Of a DNA stretch of 64,000 bases, positions 46,826 through 56,808 are shown piece after piece. The notes beneath the pieces were generated by a model. It ran no database searches. It had not been told where the DNA came from and worked only from the letters and a program-made list of their open reading frames with translations. Within the stretch, counting starts at the first letter, position 1; each line of letters starts with the position of its first letter. Origin of the DNA: Mediterraneibacter massiliensis (GTDB lineage: Bacteria; Bacillota; Clostridia; Lachnospirales; Lachnospiraceae); assembly GCF_001487105.1 (NCBI RefSeq), contig NZ_LN913001.1, positions 1,203,353 through 1,267,352 on the forward strand. The letters run 5' to 3'. A program made the position numbers and the translations under genes.

Positions 46826-46918
46826 AGGGCAGTGGATTTTCTGTTTCTGGCATATGTCTGGGAACAGAAACAGTAAATAAGAGAAACAAAATAACAAGAT
46901 AAAAGAAAGGAAGGAAAA

Positions 46919-49198
46919 ATGACAGTAGAGGAATGGCTGGGAGAAGGCAATCAGCTTGGTATAGATATATGGACGAAGAAGTACTGTAATGAGGGAGAAT
47001 CCTTTGAGGATTGGCTGCATCGTGTAAGCGGAGGAAATGAGGAGATCGAAGGATATGTCCGGGAGAAGAAATTCCTGTTTGGGGGCAGGATATTATCGAA
47101 TCGGGGACTTCATAAGGAAGGAAGGAAAGTCACGTATTCAAATTGCTATGTAATCGCGCCGCCGGAAGATGAGATTGAAAGTATTTTTGACTGTGCAAAG
47201 AAGCTGGCCAGGACATACAGCTACGGCGGAGGATGTGGAATAGATATATCCAATCTAAGTCCGCGGGGAGCGAAGATCAATAATGCTGCGAAGGAGACAA
47301 GTGGTTCTGTATCCTTTATGGATCTGTATTCTCTCGTAACGGGACTGATCGGTCAAAATGGCAGAAGGGGTGCGCTGATGATCTCCATTGACAGTTCACA
47401 TCCGGATGTAGAGGAATTTATCGACCTCAAAACGGATTTGGATAAGGTGACCAAGGCGAATATATCTATTCGGATCCACAAAGATTTTATGGATGCAGTA
47501 AAGGAGAATAAAGACTATCTTCTGCATTATGAGAGAGCGGCAACGGGAGAAGTGATAGAAAAAAAAGTCAATGCGAGAGAGATGTTCCGAAAGATTGCAG
47601 AGACAAACTGGGATTATGCGGAGCCGGGCGCTTTATTCTGGGATCGGATCACAAGCTGGAATCTGCTGAGCAATACAAAAAGTTTTTCCTATGCAGGCGT
47701 CAATCCGTGTGCAGAAGAACCGCTGCCCGCAGGCGGGAGCTGTCTGCTTGGCAGTCTGAATTTGGCAGAATTTGTGCAGGATGCATTTACGGAAAACGCG
47801 GTATTTGACTTTGAAGATTTTAAAAAATGTGTACAGGCTTCCGTGTGCGCATTAAACGAAGTATTGGAAGAAGGACTTCCTCTGCATCCTTTGAAAGAGC
47901 AGCAGGAGAGTGTGAAAAAGTGGCGTCAGATTGGACTGGGGATCATGGGACTGGCAGACTGTCTGATCAAACTGGGACTGACATATGGGGAAGAAGATGC
48001 GGTAAACATGTGTGACAAAATCGGGTTTGCGATGGCGGACGCCGCGATCATGGCATCTGCGAAGCTGGCAAAAGAACTGGGAACATTTCCGGCCTGCCAG
48101 ACAGAAGAGATTGAAGAAACACCGTATTTTCTTGCGAACACAACAGAAAAGACAAAAGAAATGGTCCGTAAATATGGACTGCGGAATTCGCAGCTCCTTA
48201 CGATCGCGCCAACGGGAACACTGTCTACTATGCTGGGGATTTCTGGTGGGATCGAGCCGATCTATGCAAATTACTATGAGAGAAAAACAGAGTCGCTGCA
48301 TGGAGAAGATGTATACTACAAGGTTTATACGAAAATCGTGGAGCGCTATATGAAGCAGTTTGAATTAAAGGATGATAAACTGCTCCCGGATTATTTTGTG
48401 ACAGCGATGACTCTGGATTATCGGCAGAGGATTGATATGCAGTCTATCTGGCAGAAACACATCGATGCTTCGATCAGTTCTACAGTTAATGTGCCAAACA
48501 GTTTTACGGTGGAAGAGACAGAAGGACTCTACATGTATGCTTATGATAAAGGTCTTAAAGGAATCACGATCTTCCGCGACGGCTGTAAGCGGATCGGGAT
48601 CTTAAATACAGATACGGCGAAAGAAGTAAAGAAGGTAAAGGCAGGAGAGGGGTTAAAAAGAGGGGATATTCTGCTGGTGACAGACGATGTAGTCGGCAAG
48701 AAGAGAAAATTGATCACAGGCTGCGGCAGCCTGCACTGTATCGCCTTGTTCGATCCACATACGGGCGCTTTGCTGGAAACCTATTTAAGTAAAGGGTCTA
48801 CGGGAGGATGTAACAACTTCATGGTAGGGCTGTCCCGTATGATCTCGATCAGTGCAAGAGGCGGCATTGATATCGAAACAATCGTAGATCAGCTGAATTC
48901 CAGTGGATCCTGTCCGTCCTATACAGCGCGCAGGGTGACCAGAAAAGATACGAGCAAAGGCGCCTGCTGTCCGATGGCAGTGGGAAATGCGCTGTTGGAT
49001 ATGTACAATGAAATGCAGGAGGAGTTGCAGGAGAAGGCGGAAGGAGCACCTAAGAAGGAGAAAAAGATACCGAAGCCAAAGGCTGTAACGACAGAAGCAT
49101 CCATTGATAAAATCTATTGCCCGGAATGTGGAGAGCCGCTTGTATTTGAGGGAGGATGTAATATCTGCAAAAGTTGTGGATGGAGTAAATGCCTGTAA
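46919..49198 (+). CDS. nrdJ: Class II (vitamin B12-dependent) ribonucleotide reductase
   Basis: 759-residue enzyme reducing ribonucleotides to deoxyribonucleotides with adenosylcobalamin as radical source. The 10-stranded barrel shows YSNCYVIAPPEDEIESIF, YGGGCGIDISNLSPRGA, NPCAEEPLPAGGSCLLGSLNL with the radical-site Cys, and TIAPTGTLSTMLGISGG. The C-terminus carries a zinc-ribbon CPECGEP...CKSCGW (about 735-757), typical of B12-dependent forms. No cobalamin riboswitch was seen; the 93-base gap before it has a CTGTTTCTG/CAGAAACAG stem. A separate class I enzyme is encoded at 58705-62052. Confidence 0.93.
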   Translation: MTVEEWLGEGNQLGIDIWTKKYCNEGESFEDWLHRVSGGNEEIEGYVREKKFLFGGRILSNRGLHKEGRKVTYSNCYVIAPPEDEIESIFDCAKKLARTYSYGGGCGIDISNLSPRGAKINNAAKETSGSVSFMDLYSLVTGLIGQNGRRGALMISIDSSHPDVEEFIDLKTDLDKVTKANISIRIHKDFMDAVKENKDYLLHYERAATGEVIEKKVNAREMFRKIAETNWDYAEPGALFWDRITSWNLLSNTKSFSYAGVNPCAEEPLPAGGSCLLGSLNLAEFVQDAFTENAVFDFEDFKKCVQASVCALNEVLEEGLPLHPLKEQQESVKKWRQIGLGIMGLADCLIKLGLTYGEEDAVNMCDKIGFAMADAAIMASAKLAKELGTFPACQTEEIEETPYFLANTTEKTKEMVRKYGLRNSQLLTIAPTGTLSTMLGISGGIEPIYANYYERKTESLHGEDVYYKVYTKIVERYMKQFELKDDKLLPDYFVTAMTLDYRQRIDMQSIWQKHIDASISSTVNVPNSFTVEETEGLYMYAYDKGLKGITIFRDGCKRIGILNTDTAKEVKKVKAGEGLKRGDILLVTDDVVGKKRKLITGCGSLHCIALFDPHTGALLETYLSKGSTGGCNNFMVGLSRMISISARGGIDIETIVDQLNSSGSCPSYTARRVTRKDTSKGACCPMAVGNALLDMYNEMQEELQEKAEGAPKKEKKIPKPKAVTTEASIDKIYCPECGEPLVFEGGCNICKSCGWSKCL

Positions 49199-49255
49199 GA
49201 ATATAGAACGGAATTAAAAAATAGATATAATAAGATGTTTAATTGAAATAAGCTG

Positions 49256-49304
49256 AAAAATCAGGAGAATATCCTCGTATTTGTGGATATTCTCCTGATT
49301 TTTC
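49256..49304. terminator. Bidirectional terminator between nrdJ and the XRE regulator gene
   Basis: Perfect stem AAAAATCAGGAGAATATCC/GGATATTCTCCTGATTTTT with a 10-base loop. T runs are present on both strands, serving the convergent genes. Confidence 0.9.
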
Positions 49305-49690
49305 TATAGAGAATCGGTCACATTTAGCACCTTTTTGACCAGTCTGCGGTCATCGTCAGAAGCATCGCGATACTGGCGGATCAATGTGACTTCTTCTTGT
49401 GTCAGATAAATCGTGTCGGCGGATGAAATTTCCAGAGCGGTAGTATATGGACCTTTCTGTTCCTGCAGGATGCCGTCCTGCCGAAAAGAGTGGTTTACAA
49501 GTTCATCCAGCGAAATATGATAAATCTGAGAAAGACGTATCAGAGAATCTAGATCCGGAGTACGTTTGCTCGTCTCATAATTAGAATACGCTTGTCTGGA
49601 AATATTCAGCATATCGCTGACTTGCTGCTGCGTGTAATTATGTGTTTTCCGCAATCTCAATAGATTACTTACAAGCTGTATATTCGACAC
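49304..49690 (-). CDS. XRE-family helix-turn-helix regulator
   Basis: 128-residue DNA-binding protein. Residues about 8-65 form a Cro/CI-type domain: LLRLRKTHNYTQQQVSDML, ISRQAYSNYETSKRTPDL, LSQIYHISLDELV. The C-terminal half is short and ends in a helical DDRRLVKKVLNV stretch. I place the start at GTG 49690 because GGAGG lies seven bases before it; the longer frame to 49729 has none. Target unknown; a CYTH gene lies upstream on the same strand. Confidence 0.85.
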   Translation of the reverse strand: MSNIQLVSNLLRLRKTHNYTQQQVSDMLNISRQAYSNYETSKRTPDLDSLIRLSQIYHISLDELVNHSFRQDGILQEQKGPYTTALEISSADTIYLTQEEVTLIRQYRDASDDDRRLVKKVLNVTDSL

Positions 49691-49806
49691 ACTGACACCT
49701 CCATTTACGCAGAATTTGATAGTACACATTATTATAGCAAGTTTCCCTATAAATGGATATTTATGCGACGAAATGAAAAGAAATGCAGAATAGACACAAA
49801 GCGTTG

Positions 49807-50253
49807 CTATTTACTGAGACTGCTGTTATGATAGCTGGGATCATATGTGACTTCATTCTGAAACCATTCGGGCGGGATATAGGATCTGGCAGAGTCTTCA
49901 TCTGGAAATTCTACCTCGGCGAGGCAAAGCGGAGCAAGTTCGCCTTCGAACACATCGAGTTCGACCGTGAGTCCTTGCCCGGCGGGGATAAGATATCTTC
50001 TTTTTTGGATCAGTTTGCCGTCAATTTTTGTTCTCAGATGTACGTAGGCTTCTTGTGTCAAAGGAAGATTGTATTCCTCCCGTATCATCAGTCCTTTTGA
50101 CTTGTAAGTCAAAATATAGTCATTGTCTTCTCTGCGTATACGCACGACAGGTTCTGTGCAGAGGTACCCCTGTTCTATGTGATGGGAAGGAAGGTCTGTA
50201 AGGGGGAAGGGAAGTTGATCTGGATCGATCAAAAATTTACGCTCAATTTCCAT
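49807..50253 (-). CDS. CYTH-domain protein (triphosphate tunnel metalloenzyme)
   Basis: 148-residue protein with the CYTH signature EIERKFL (Glu2, Glu4, Lys6) at its very start, then PVVRIRREDNDYILTYKSKG, VHLRTKIDGKLIQKRRYLI and VELDVFEGELAPLCLAEVEF, together the acidic and basic residues lining the tunnel. Family members hydrolyse inorganic triphosphate or, less often, make cyclic AMP; single-domain bacterial forms are usually triphosphatases. Start follows AAAGGAG. The final residues are polar and may be disordered. Confidence 0.88.
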   Translation of the reverse strand: MEIERKFLIDPDQLPFPLTDLPSHHIEQGYLCTEPVVRIRREDNDYILTYKSKGLMIREEYNLPLTQEAYVHLRTKIDGKLIQKRRYLIPAGQGLTVELDVFEGELAPLCLAEVEFPDEDSARSYIPPEWFQNEVTYDPSYHNSSLSK

Positions 50254-50492
50254 TTTATTCTCCTTTCTGTCCGGGAACTTTTCTTATCATAATATATTTT
50301 GGGGTTCTCTGGCAAGGAAAGAGGGACAAAACGTTGCATTTCCTATATGTATTTGATAAACTAAATACTGCAGGATCGATGTACAGGCGGCGGTATGGCG
50401 GATTTTGATACTGTCGCCTGTGCGCCGGAGTTGTGGGCAGAACCGGTGGGAAAACAGGAGAAAAAGCCGGAAAAATGAAGGAGGAAAGAGCA

Positions 50493-51041
50493 ATGAAAGA
50501 AGTGTGTGTATTTCTTGCGGATGGCTTTGAGGAGATAGAAGGGCTTACCGTAGTCGATATTCTGCGTCGCGCAGGAGCCTGTGTTAAAACGATTTCAGTG
50601 ACTGGGGACTATACTGTTCATGGGGCTCATCAGATTGATGTGCTGGCGGATGAGCTATTTGAAAAAATGGATTTTCAGAATATGGAGATGCTGGTGCTTC
50701 CTGGAGGTATGCCGGGTACGCTCCACCTGAAAGAACATGAAGGTTTAAGAAAACTTCTTTTGTCGGCATATGAAAGAAAGCTTCAGATCGCGGCGATCTG
50801 TGCGGCGCCGTCTATATTGGGAAGTCTTGGATTCTTAGAAGGCAGGCAGGCATGTGCCTATCCATCTTTTGAAGAGGCTCTGACAGGTGCGGCAGTGGTG
50901 CAGAAACCGACGGTAACAGACGGTAATATCACCACAGGAAGAGGTATGGGAGCAGCCATTGCTTTCGGACTCCGCCTTGTTTCTGTTCTGTATGGGGAAG
51001 AAAAGGCACAGGAAGTGAAAAAAGCCATTGTTTATACTTAA
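50493..51041 (+). CDS. DJ-1/PfpI family protein
   Basis: 183-residue alpha/beta protein of the DJ-1/ThiJ type. The nucleophile elbow is AAICAAPSIL with Cys103, the partner Glu is in LADGFEEIEG (about residue 14), and the PGGMPG loop is at 70-75. The family includes protein deglycases and redox-stress chaperones; function here is unproved. ATG 50493 follows AAGGAGGAAAG, which decides against the longer in-frame start at 50433. The tig promoter begins eight bases after its stop. Confidence 0.88.
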   Translation: MKEVCVFLADGFEEIEGLTVVDILRRAGACVKTISVTGDYTVHGAHQIDVLADELFEKMDFQNMEMLVLPGGMPGTLHLKEHEGLRKLLLSAYERKLQIAAICAAPSILGSLGFLEGRQACAYPSFEEALTGAAVVQKPTVTDGNITTGRGMGAAIAFGLRLVSVLYGEEKAQEVKKAIVYT

Positions 51042-51048
51042 AAAATGC

Positions 51049-51077
51049 TGGAAATTTGCGGCTATTTATGCTATACT
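51049..51077 (+). promoter_or_regulatory. Promoter of tig
   Basis: TGGAAA (51049-51054), 17-base spacer, TATACT (51072-51077) with an extended TGC just before the -10; about 50 bases upstream of the tig start. Confidence 0.6.
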
Positions 51078-51127
51078 GTTCCAATGACTGCGAATATCTG
51101 GATAAAATCAAGGAGGAAGATAAAAAA

Positions 51128-52414
51128 ATGAGTTTACAGGTAGAAAAATTAGAACATAATATGGCGAAACTGACGATCGAAGTTTCTGCTGAAGAAGTGG
51201 AAAAAGCTCTTCAGGCGGCATATATAAAAGAACGCAAAAAAATCAGCGTGCCGGGATTCCGTAAAGGGAAAGTTCCGCGCCAGATGATCGAGAAAATGTA
51301 TGGACCGGAAGTGTTCTATGATGAAGCGGCAAATCATATGATTTCAGAGGCATATGGAAAAGCATACGATGAATGTGAGTTAGAACTTGTCTCTCAGCCG
51401 AAGATCGATATTGTACAGCTGGAGAAAGGCAAACCGTTTATTTTTACAGCAGAAGTAGCGGTGAAGCCGGAAGTGACATTAGGCGAATACAAAGGTCTGA
51501 AAGTAGATAAAGTGTCCACAAGAGTCACACAGAAAGAAGTGGATGAAGAAATCGAAAAAGAACGCGAGCGCAACGCCAGAACAATTGAAGTGACAGACCG
51601 CGCAGTACAGGACAAGGATCAGGTGCTTCTTGATTTTGAAGGTTTTGTGGATGGAGAAGCATTTGAAGGAGGAAAGGGAGAAAAGTATCCTCTGACGATT
51701 GGTTCAGGCGCGTTTATCCCGGGCTTTGAGGAACAGCTGATTGGCGCTGAGATTGGAAAAGAAATGGAAGTAAACGTAACATTCCCGGAGGAATACCAGG
51801 CAAAAGAACTGGCTGGCAAGGCAGCTGTATTTAAATGTACAGTTCATGAGATTAAGGTGAGAGAACTGCCGGAATTGGATGATGAGTTCGCTTCCGACGT
51901 TTCTGAATGTGAGACACTGGATGCTTACAAAGCAGAAGTGAAGAAGAAGATCAAAGAGCGCAAAGAACGTGAAGGAAAAGAAAAGAAAGAAAACCAGGCT
52001 GTAGACGCAGCGATCGAAAATGCGCAGATGGATATCCCGGCGGCAATGATCGATCTGCAGACAAAGCAGATGGCGGATGATTTCGCACGCCGTATCATGC
52101 AGCAGGGACTTACTGTAGAGCAATACTTCCAGTTTACAGGGATGACGGAAGAAAAGATGATGGAAGAATTAAGACCGCAGGCAGAGAAACGGATCAAGAC
52201 AAGATTGGTTCTGGAAGCGGTTGTCGCTGCAGAGAATATTGAAGTTTCAGAAGAACGTCTGGAAGAAGAATTGAAGAAGATGGCAGAGTCTTATCAGATG
52301 GAAGTTGAGAAACTGAAAGAATTTATGGGCGAAAATGAAAAGAAACAGATGAAAGAAGATATTGCGGTACAGGAGGCGGTAACACTCATCGCTGAGGCTG
52401 CGGTAGAAGGATAA
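51128..52414 (+). CDS. tig: Trigger factor
   Basis: 428-residue ribosome-bound chaperone and prolyl isomerase. N-terminal ribosome-binding domain with the signature PGFRKGKVPRQMIEKMYG, central FKBP domain (QDKDQVLLDFEGFVDGEAFEGG to about 250), and a long helical C-terminal chaperone domain. Start ATG 51128 follows AAGGAGGAAG; the in-frame upstream ATG at 51056 lies within the promoter. It heads the tig-clpP-clpX-lon series, a standard clostridial order. Confidence 0.97.
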   Translation: MSLQVEKLEHNMAKLTIEVSAEEVEKALQAAYIKERKKISVPGFRKGKVPRQMIEKMYGPEVFYDEAANHMISEAYGKAYDECELELVSQPKIDIVQLEKGKPFIFTAEVAVKPEVTLGEYKGLKVDKVSTRVTQKEVDEEIEKERERNARTIEVTDRAVQDKDQVLLDFEGFVDGEAFEGGKGEKYPLTIGSGAFIPGFEEQLIGAEIGKEMEVNVTFPEEYQAKELAGKAAVFKCTVHEIKVRELPELDDEFASDVSECETLDAYKAEVKKKIKERKEREGKEKKENQAVDAAIENAQMDIPAAMIDLQTKQMADDFARRIMQQGLTVEQYFQFTGMTEEKMMEELRPQAEKRIKTRLVLEAVVAAENIEVSEERLEEELKKMAESYQMEVEKLKEFMGENEKKQMKEDIAVQEAVTLIAEAAVEG

Positions 52415-52422
52415 GACAACCT

Positions 52423-52466
52423 GTAGTGAAGGGGGTGCCTGGGTATTGAGGGCATCCCGATTCTAC
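52423..52466 (+). repeat. Stem-loop between tig and clpP
   Basis: GTAG and GAA/TTC segments plus GGGGTGCC/GGCATCCC pair around a 10-base loop. The T run after it is poor, so it may reduce read-through or mark an RNA-processing site. Confidence 0.5.
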
Positions 52467-52500
52467 TTTATAGATTCAGATAGAGTTAGGAGGAAGACAG

Positions 52501-53082
52501 ATGAGTTTAGTACCTTATGTCATTGAACAGACGAGCCGTGGGGAGAGATCCTACGACATTTATTCCCGGTTATTGAAAGAACGGATTATTTTTCTTGGTG
52601 AAGAAGTAAATGATGTATCGGCGAGTGTAGTTGTGGCACAGCTTCTTTTTCTGGAAGCAGATGATCCAGACAAGGACATCCAGCTTTATATCAACAGTCC
52701 GGGTGGTTCTGTAACTGCGGGACTTGCTATTTATGATACAATGCAATATATTAAGTGTGACGTATCGACAGTATGTATCGGTATGGCCGCAAGTATGGGA
52801 GCGTTTCTCCTTTCCGGAGGGAAGAAGGGAAAGCGATTTGCGTTGCCTAATGCTGAGATCATGATCCATCAGCCGTCCGGCGGAGCACAGGGGCAGGCGA
52901 CAGAGATTCAGATCGCTGCGGAGCATATCCTGCGTACGCGTCAGAAGTTAAATGAAATTCTGGCTGCAAATACAGGGCAGCCGTTGGAAGTTATCAAGGT
53001 AGATACAGAACGGGATAACTTTATGTCTGCGGCTGAAGCGAAAGAATATGGATTAATAGACGAAGTGATCGCCAGCCACTAA
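52501..53082 (+). CDS. clpP: ATP-dependent Clp protease proteolytic subunit
   Basis: 193-residue serine peptidase forming the 14-mer chamber. The triad is Ser98 (GMAASMGAF), His123 (MIHQPSGG) and Asp172 region ([10 protein letters not shown]). Length and N-terminus ([22 protein letters not shown]) are normal, and no pro-peptide beyond a few residues is evident. The start follows TAGGAGGAAG. clpX follows after 25 bases and makes the unfoldase partner. Confidence 0.98.
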   Translation: MSLVPYVIEQTSRGERSYDIYSRLLKERIIFLGEEVNDVSASVVVAQLLFLEADDPDKDIQLYINSPGGSVTAGLAIYDTMQYIKCDVSTVCIGMAASMGAFLLSGGKKGKRFALPNAEIMIHQPSGGAQGQATEIQIAAEHILRTRQKLNEILAANTGQPLEVIKVDTERDNFMSAAEAKEYGLIDEVIASH

Positions 53083-53107
53083 AGGCGGCGATATGAGGTG
53101 AGAGTAT

Positions 53108-54379
53108 ATGGCAGGAAAACCAAATGACGACATCGTGAGATGTTCTTTCTGTAATAAGACACAGTCACAAGTGCGCAAGCTGATAGCAGGGCCGAATGGC
53201 GCGTACATCTGCGACGAATGTATAGATGTGTGCGCAGAGATCATAGAGGAAGAATTTGACTATGGAGACCGCAGAGGTTTTGACGATATTAATCTTTTGA
53301 CACCGGAGGAGATAAAAGCCTTTTTAGATGATTATGTCATCGGTCAGGATGAGGCAAAAAAAGTGCTGTCTGTGGCTGTCTATAATCATTATAAAAGAAT
53401 CATGGCAGAGCAGGATCTGGGGGTAGAGCTGCAAAAGAGTAATATTTTAATGTTAGGGCCTACAGGGTGCGGCAAGACCCTGCTTGCACAGACACTGGCG
53501 AAGATTTTAAATGTTCCTTTTGCAATAGCTGATGCCACTGCTTTAACAGAGGCGGGATATGTCGGTGAGGATGTGGAGAATATTCTGTTAAAGGTGATTC
53601 AGGCAGCAGATGGAGATATTGAGAGGGCAGAGCATGGAATCATCTATATTGACGAGATCGACAAGATCACAAGAAAATCGGAGAATCCGTCGATCACTCG
53701 TGATGTATCCGGTGAAGGCGTACAGCAGGCACTCTTAAAGATCATTGAGGGGACAGTTGCTTCCGTTCCTCCTCAGGGCGGCAGAAAACATCCTCATCAG
53801 GAATTGATCCAGATTGATACAACGAATATTTTGTTTATCTGCGGAGGAGCTTTTGAGGGAATCGACAAAATTATAGAGACACGGCTGGATCGCAAGTCTA
53901 TCGGTTTCAACGCAGAGATAGCGTCAAAACATGAATATGATATTGATGTGCTTCTGCACGAAGCACTTCCCCAGGATTTAGTAAAATTCGGACTGATCCC
54001 GGAATTGGTAGGGCGTCTTCCGGTTACGGTATCGCTGGATATGCTGGATAAAGATGCGTTGATAAGGATCCTGACAGAGCCTAAGAGCGCGATCGTGAAG
54101 CAGTACCAGAAGTTATTGGAATTGGATGGGGTAAAATTGGAATTTGACAAGGATGCCTTGACTGCGATAGCGGAGACTACCCTTGCCAGAAAAACCGGCG
54201 CCAGAGGATTGCGTGCGATTATGGAGAATATCATGATGGATACGATGTTTAAAGTACCGTCAGACGACACGATCAAAGGATGCCGGATCACAAAGGAAGT
54301 TGTTCAGGGAACGGGCGTGCCGCTCTATGAGTGTGATGGAGAAGAACGCCGGTCGTTTTTGACATCTGAGAGTGCTTAA
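53108..54379 (+). CDS. clpX: Clp protease ATP-binding subunit ClpX
   Basis: 423-residue AAA+ unfoldase. N-terminal zinc domain with Cys12, Cys15, Cys35 and Cys38; Walker [14 protein letters not shown], Walker [10 protein letters not shown], and the IGF-type loop (KSIGFNAE) that docks on ClpP, plus [13 protein letters not shown] in the C-terminal domain. Full length. It is preceded by GAGGTGAGAG and sits between clpP and lon. Confidence 0.98.
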   Translation: MAGKPNDDIVRCSFCNKTQSQVRKLIAGPNGAYICDECIDVCAEIIEEEFDYGDRRGFDDINLLTPEEIKAFLDDYVIGQDEAKKVLSVAVYNHYKRIMAEQDLGVELQKSNILMLGPTGCGKTLLAQTLAKILNVPFAIADATALTEAGYVGEDVENILLKVIQAADGDIERAEHGIIYIDEIDKITRKSENPSITRDVSGEGVQQALLKIIEGTVASVPPQGGRKHPHQELIQIDTTNILFICGGAFEGIDKIIETRLDRKSIGFNAEIASKHEYDIDVLLHEALPQDLVKFGLIPELVGRLPVTVSLDMLDKDALIRILTEPKSAIVKQYQKLLELDGVKLEFDKDALTAIAETTLARKTGARGLRAIMENIMMDTMFKVPSDDTIKGCRITKEVVQGTGVPLYECDGEERRSFLTSESA

Positions 54380-54449
54380 TATTTCAGGCGGGTGCAGAGG
54401 ATAGACCATGTACCTGCCTTTTCTATATCAAGATCCAGGAGGAGATCAT

Positions 54450-56795
54450 ATGAAGAAGGAGACGAGAAGCCTCCCTATGGTGGCGCTTCGAGGAATGGTG
54501 ATCATGCCCGGCATGGTCGTACATTTTGACGTAAGCAGAGACAAATCTGTCGCAGCGATCCAGGAGGCAATGATAGAAGAACAGAAGATTTTTTTGACCG
54601 CACAAAAAGACATAGAGACGAAAGACCCAAAGCTGGAGGATGTGTATGAGGTCGGGACTGTAGGTACGATCAAACAGATCATCAAACTGCCGAAACATAT
54701 CGTACGAGTGTTAGTCGCAGGAGAGACCAGAGGAATCTTAAAACGTATGGAATATGAAGAACCTTATCTGCGTGGTGAAGTGGATATCGTAGATGACTCG
54801 GATATCACGGTGCCGGAAGATCTGAACGGAGAAGCACTGCTGCGGGGTCTGAAAGATATGTTTGTGGAGTATGCGGCAAAGAAGGGGAAAATGTCCAAAG
54901 AAGCTGTGGCACAGATATTGGAGATCAAAGATCTTAAAAAGCTGTCAGATGAGATCGCGGCGAATATTCCGTTATATTATGGTGATCAGCAGGAAATACT
55001 CAGTGAAACAGATTTTTGGAAACGATATGAACTGCTTTGCTTCAAGTTAGTGAATGAAGTGCAGATCATGGACATCAAGGAAGAAATACAGCAGAAAGTA
55101 AAAGAACGTGTGGATAAGCACCAGAGGGAATATATTTTAAGAGAACAGTTAAAGCTTATCAGAGAGGAGCTGGGGGATGACACGACGCTCTCGGACGCAG
55201 AGGAATTTGAACAGGCTGCAAAGAAGCTGAAGGCTCCAAAGGAAATAAAAGATAAATTGAAAAAGGAGATCAGCAGGTTTAAAAGTTCTTTGAATTCTCC
55301 GGCAGAGAGCGGTGTGATCCGGACATATATCGAGACGCTTTTGGAAATGCCGTGGGACAAAGCGGTCAAAGATTCCACAGATATTGCATATGCAAAAGCG
55401 GTATTAGAAGAGGAACATTACGGATTAGAGCAAGTAAAAGAAAGGATCTTGGAGTTTCTTGCAGTCCGTACGCTGACAAAAAAAGGAGAAAGTCCGATTC
55501 TCTGTCTGGTGGGGCCGCCGGGAACTGGAAAGACTTCTATCGCAAAGTCACTGGCAAAGTCTCTGAAAAAGCCCTATGTACGAATTTCCCTGGGCGGCGT
55601 TCGGGATGAGGCAGAAATACGGGGACACAGAAAGACCTATGTGGGAGCCATGCCGGGACGTATAGCCGGCGGGATAAAAATGGCAGGCGTAAAAAATCCG
55701 CTTTTGCTTCTGGATGAGATCGATAAGGTCAGCACAGATTATAAAGGCGATACGTTTTCGGCTTTATTAGAAGTTTTGGACAGTGAGCAGAATCATAAAT
55801 TCCGTGACCATTATCTGGAAGTGCCGCTTGACCTGTCAGAGGTTCTGTTTATCACGACGGCAAATACACTTCAGACGATTCCAAGACCCCTCTTAGACCG
55901 GATGGAAGTGATCGAGATCAGCAGTTATACAGAGAATGAGAAGCTGCATATAGCCGCAGAACATCTGATCCCAAAACAGATGGAAAAGCATGGACTTTCA
56001 CAGGAACAGCTTACGATCAGCAAGAACGCGATCTGGAAGATTGCCAGAAATTATACAAAAGAGGCGGGGGTACGGCAGTTAGAGAGAGAAATAGGAAATA
56101 TCTGCCGTAAAACAGCCAAAGAGCTTTTGACGACCGGAAAGAAGAAAATAGCAGTGACCGAAAAGAATATCCATAAATATCTGGGAAGAGAAAAATATAC
56201 GTATCAGATGGCAAATCCAGATCCGGAGATCGGTATTGTCAGAGGACTTGCCTGGACGAGCGTAGGCGGAGATACACTGCAAATAGAAGTAAATGTTATG
56301 CCGGGAAATGGGGAAGTCATGCTGACAGGTCAGTTAGGCGATGTGATGAAAGAGTCTGCTCAGACAGGTATCAGTTTTATACGCTCTGTCAGTGAACAGT
56401 ATAAGATTTCAGAAACATTTTTTGAGAAACATGATATTCATGTACATATTCCGGAAGGAGCAGTACCGAAAGACGGCCCTTCTGCTGGGATCACGATGGC
56501 GACAGCCATGATTTCCGCCATTACGGGGAGAAAAGTACGTTCCGATCTGGCAATGACCGGGGAGGTGACATTAAGAGGAAGGGTACTTCCTATAGGTGGA
56601 CTGAAAGAAAAACTTTTGGCAGCAAAAAATGCGGGAATAAAGACGGTTCTTATTCCGAAAGATAATAAAGTAGATGTGGAAGAGTTGGCTGCTGAGATTA
56701 CAAGAGGAATGCAGATCATACCTGTAGTAAATATGGATGAAGTGTTAAAGGAAGCACTTGTCCCTGCTCACGGTGAAGAAGAAAATAAAGGATAG
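54450..56795 (+). CDS. lon: ATP-dependent protease Lon
   Basis: 781-residue AAA+ serine protease that degrades damaged and regulatory proteins. N-terminal substrate domain from SLPMVALRGMVIMPGM; Walker A VGPPGTGKTSIAKS; Walker B LLLLDEIDK; C-terminal protease domain with Ser in KDGPSAGITMATAM and Lys in LPIGGLKEKLLAAKNAG, the Ser-Lys dyad. ATG 54450 follows CCAGGAGGAG; the in-frame ATG 54408 is not supported. engB starts 13 bases after its stop. Confidence 0.98.
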   Translation: MKKETRSLPMVALRGMVIMPGMVVHFDVSRDKSVAAIQEAMIEEQKIFLTAQKDIETKDPKLEDVYEVGTVGTIKQIIKLPKHIVRVLVAGETRGILKRMEYEEPYLRGEVDIVDDSDITVPEDLNGEALLRGLKDMFVEYAAKKGKMSKEAVAQILEIKDLKKLSDEIAANIPLYYGDQQEILSETDFWKRYELLCFKLVNEVQIMDIKEEIQQKVKERVDKHQREYILREQLKLIREELGDDTTLSDAEEFEQAAKKLKAPKEIKDKLKKEISRFKSSLNSPAESGVIRTYIETLLEMPWDKAVKDSTDIAYAKAVLEEEHYGLEQVKERILEFLAVRTLTKKGESPILCLVGPPGTGKTSIAKSLAKSLKKPYVRISLGGVRDEAEIRGHRKTYVGAMPGRIAGGIKMAGVKNPLLLLDEIDKVSTDYKGDTFSALLEVLDSEQNHKFRDHYLEVPLDLSEVLFITTANTLQTIPRPLLDRMEVIEISSYTENEKLHIAAEHLIPKQMEKHGLSQEQLTISKNAIWKIARNYTKEAGVRQLEREIGNICRKTAKELLTTGKKKIAVTEKNIHKYLGREKYTYQMANPDPEIGIVRGLAWTSVGGDTLQIEVNVMPGNGEVMLTGQLGDVMKESAQTGISFIRSVSEQYKISETFFEKHDIHVHIPEGAVPKDGPSAGITMATAMISAITGRKVRSDLAMTGEVTLRGRVLPIGGLKEKLLAAKNAGIKTVLIPKDNKVDVEELAAEITRGMQIIPVVNMDEVLKEALVPAHGEEENKG

Positions 56796-56808
56796 GGAGG
56801 GGGAGAGC

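Noticed and set aside
46826..46918. Cobalamin riboswitch before nrdJ
   Set aside because: The gap is only 93 bases and shows only a CTGTTTCTG/CAGAAACAG stem; a B12 riboswitch needs about 200 bases and a B12 box, not seen.
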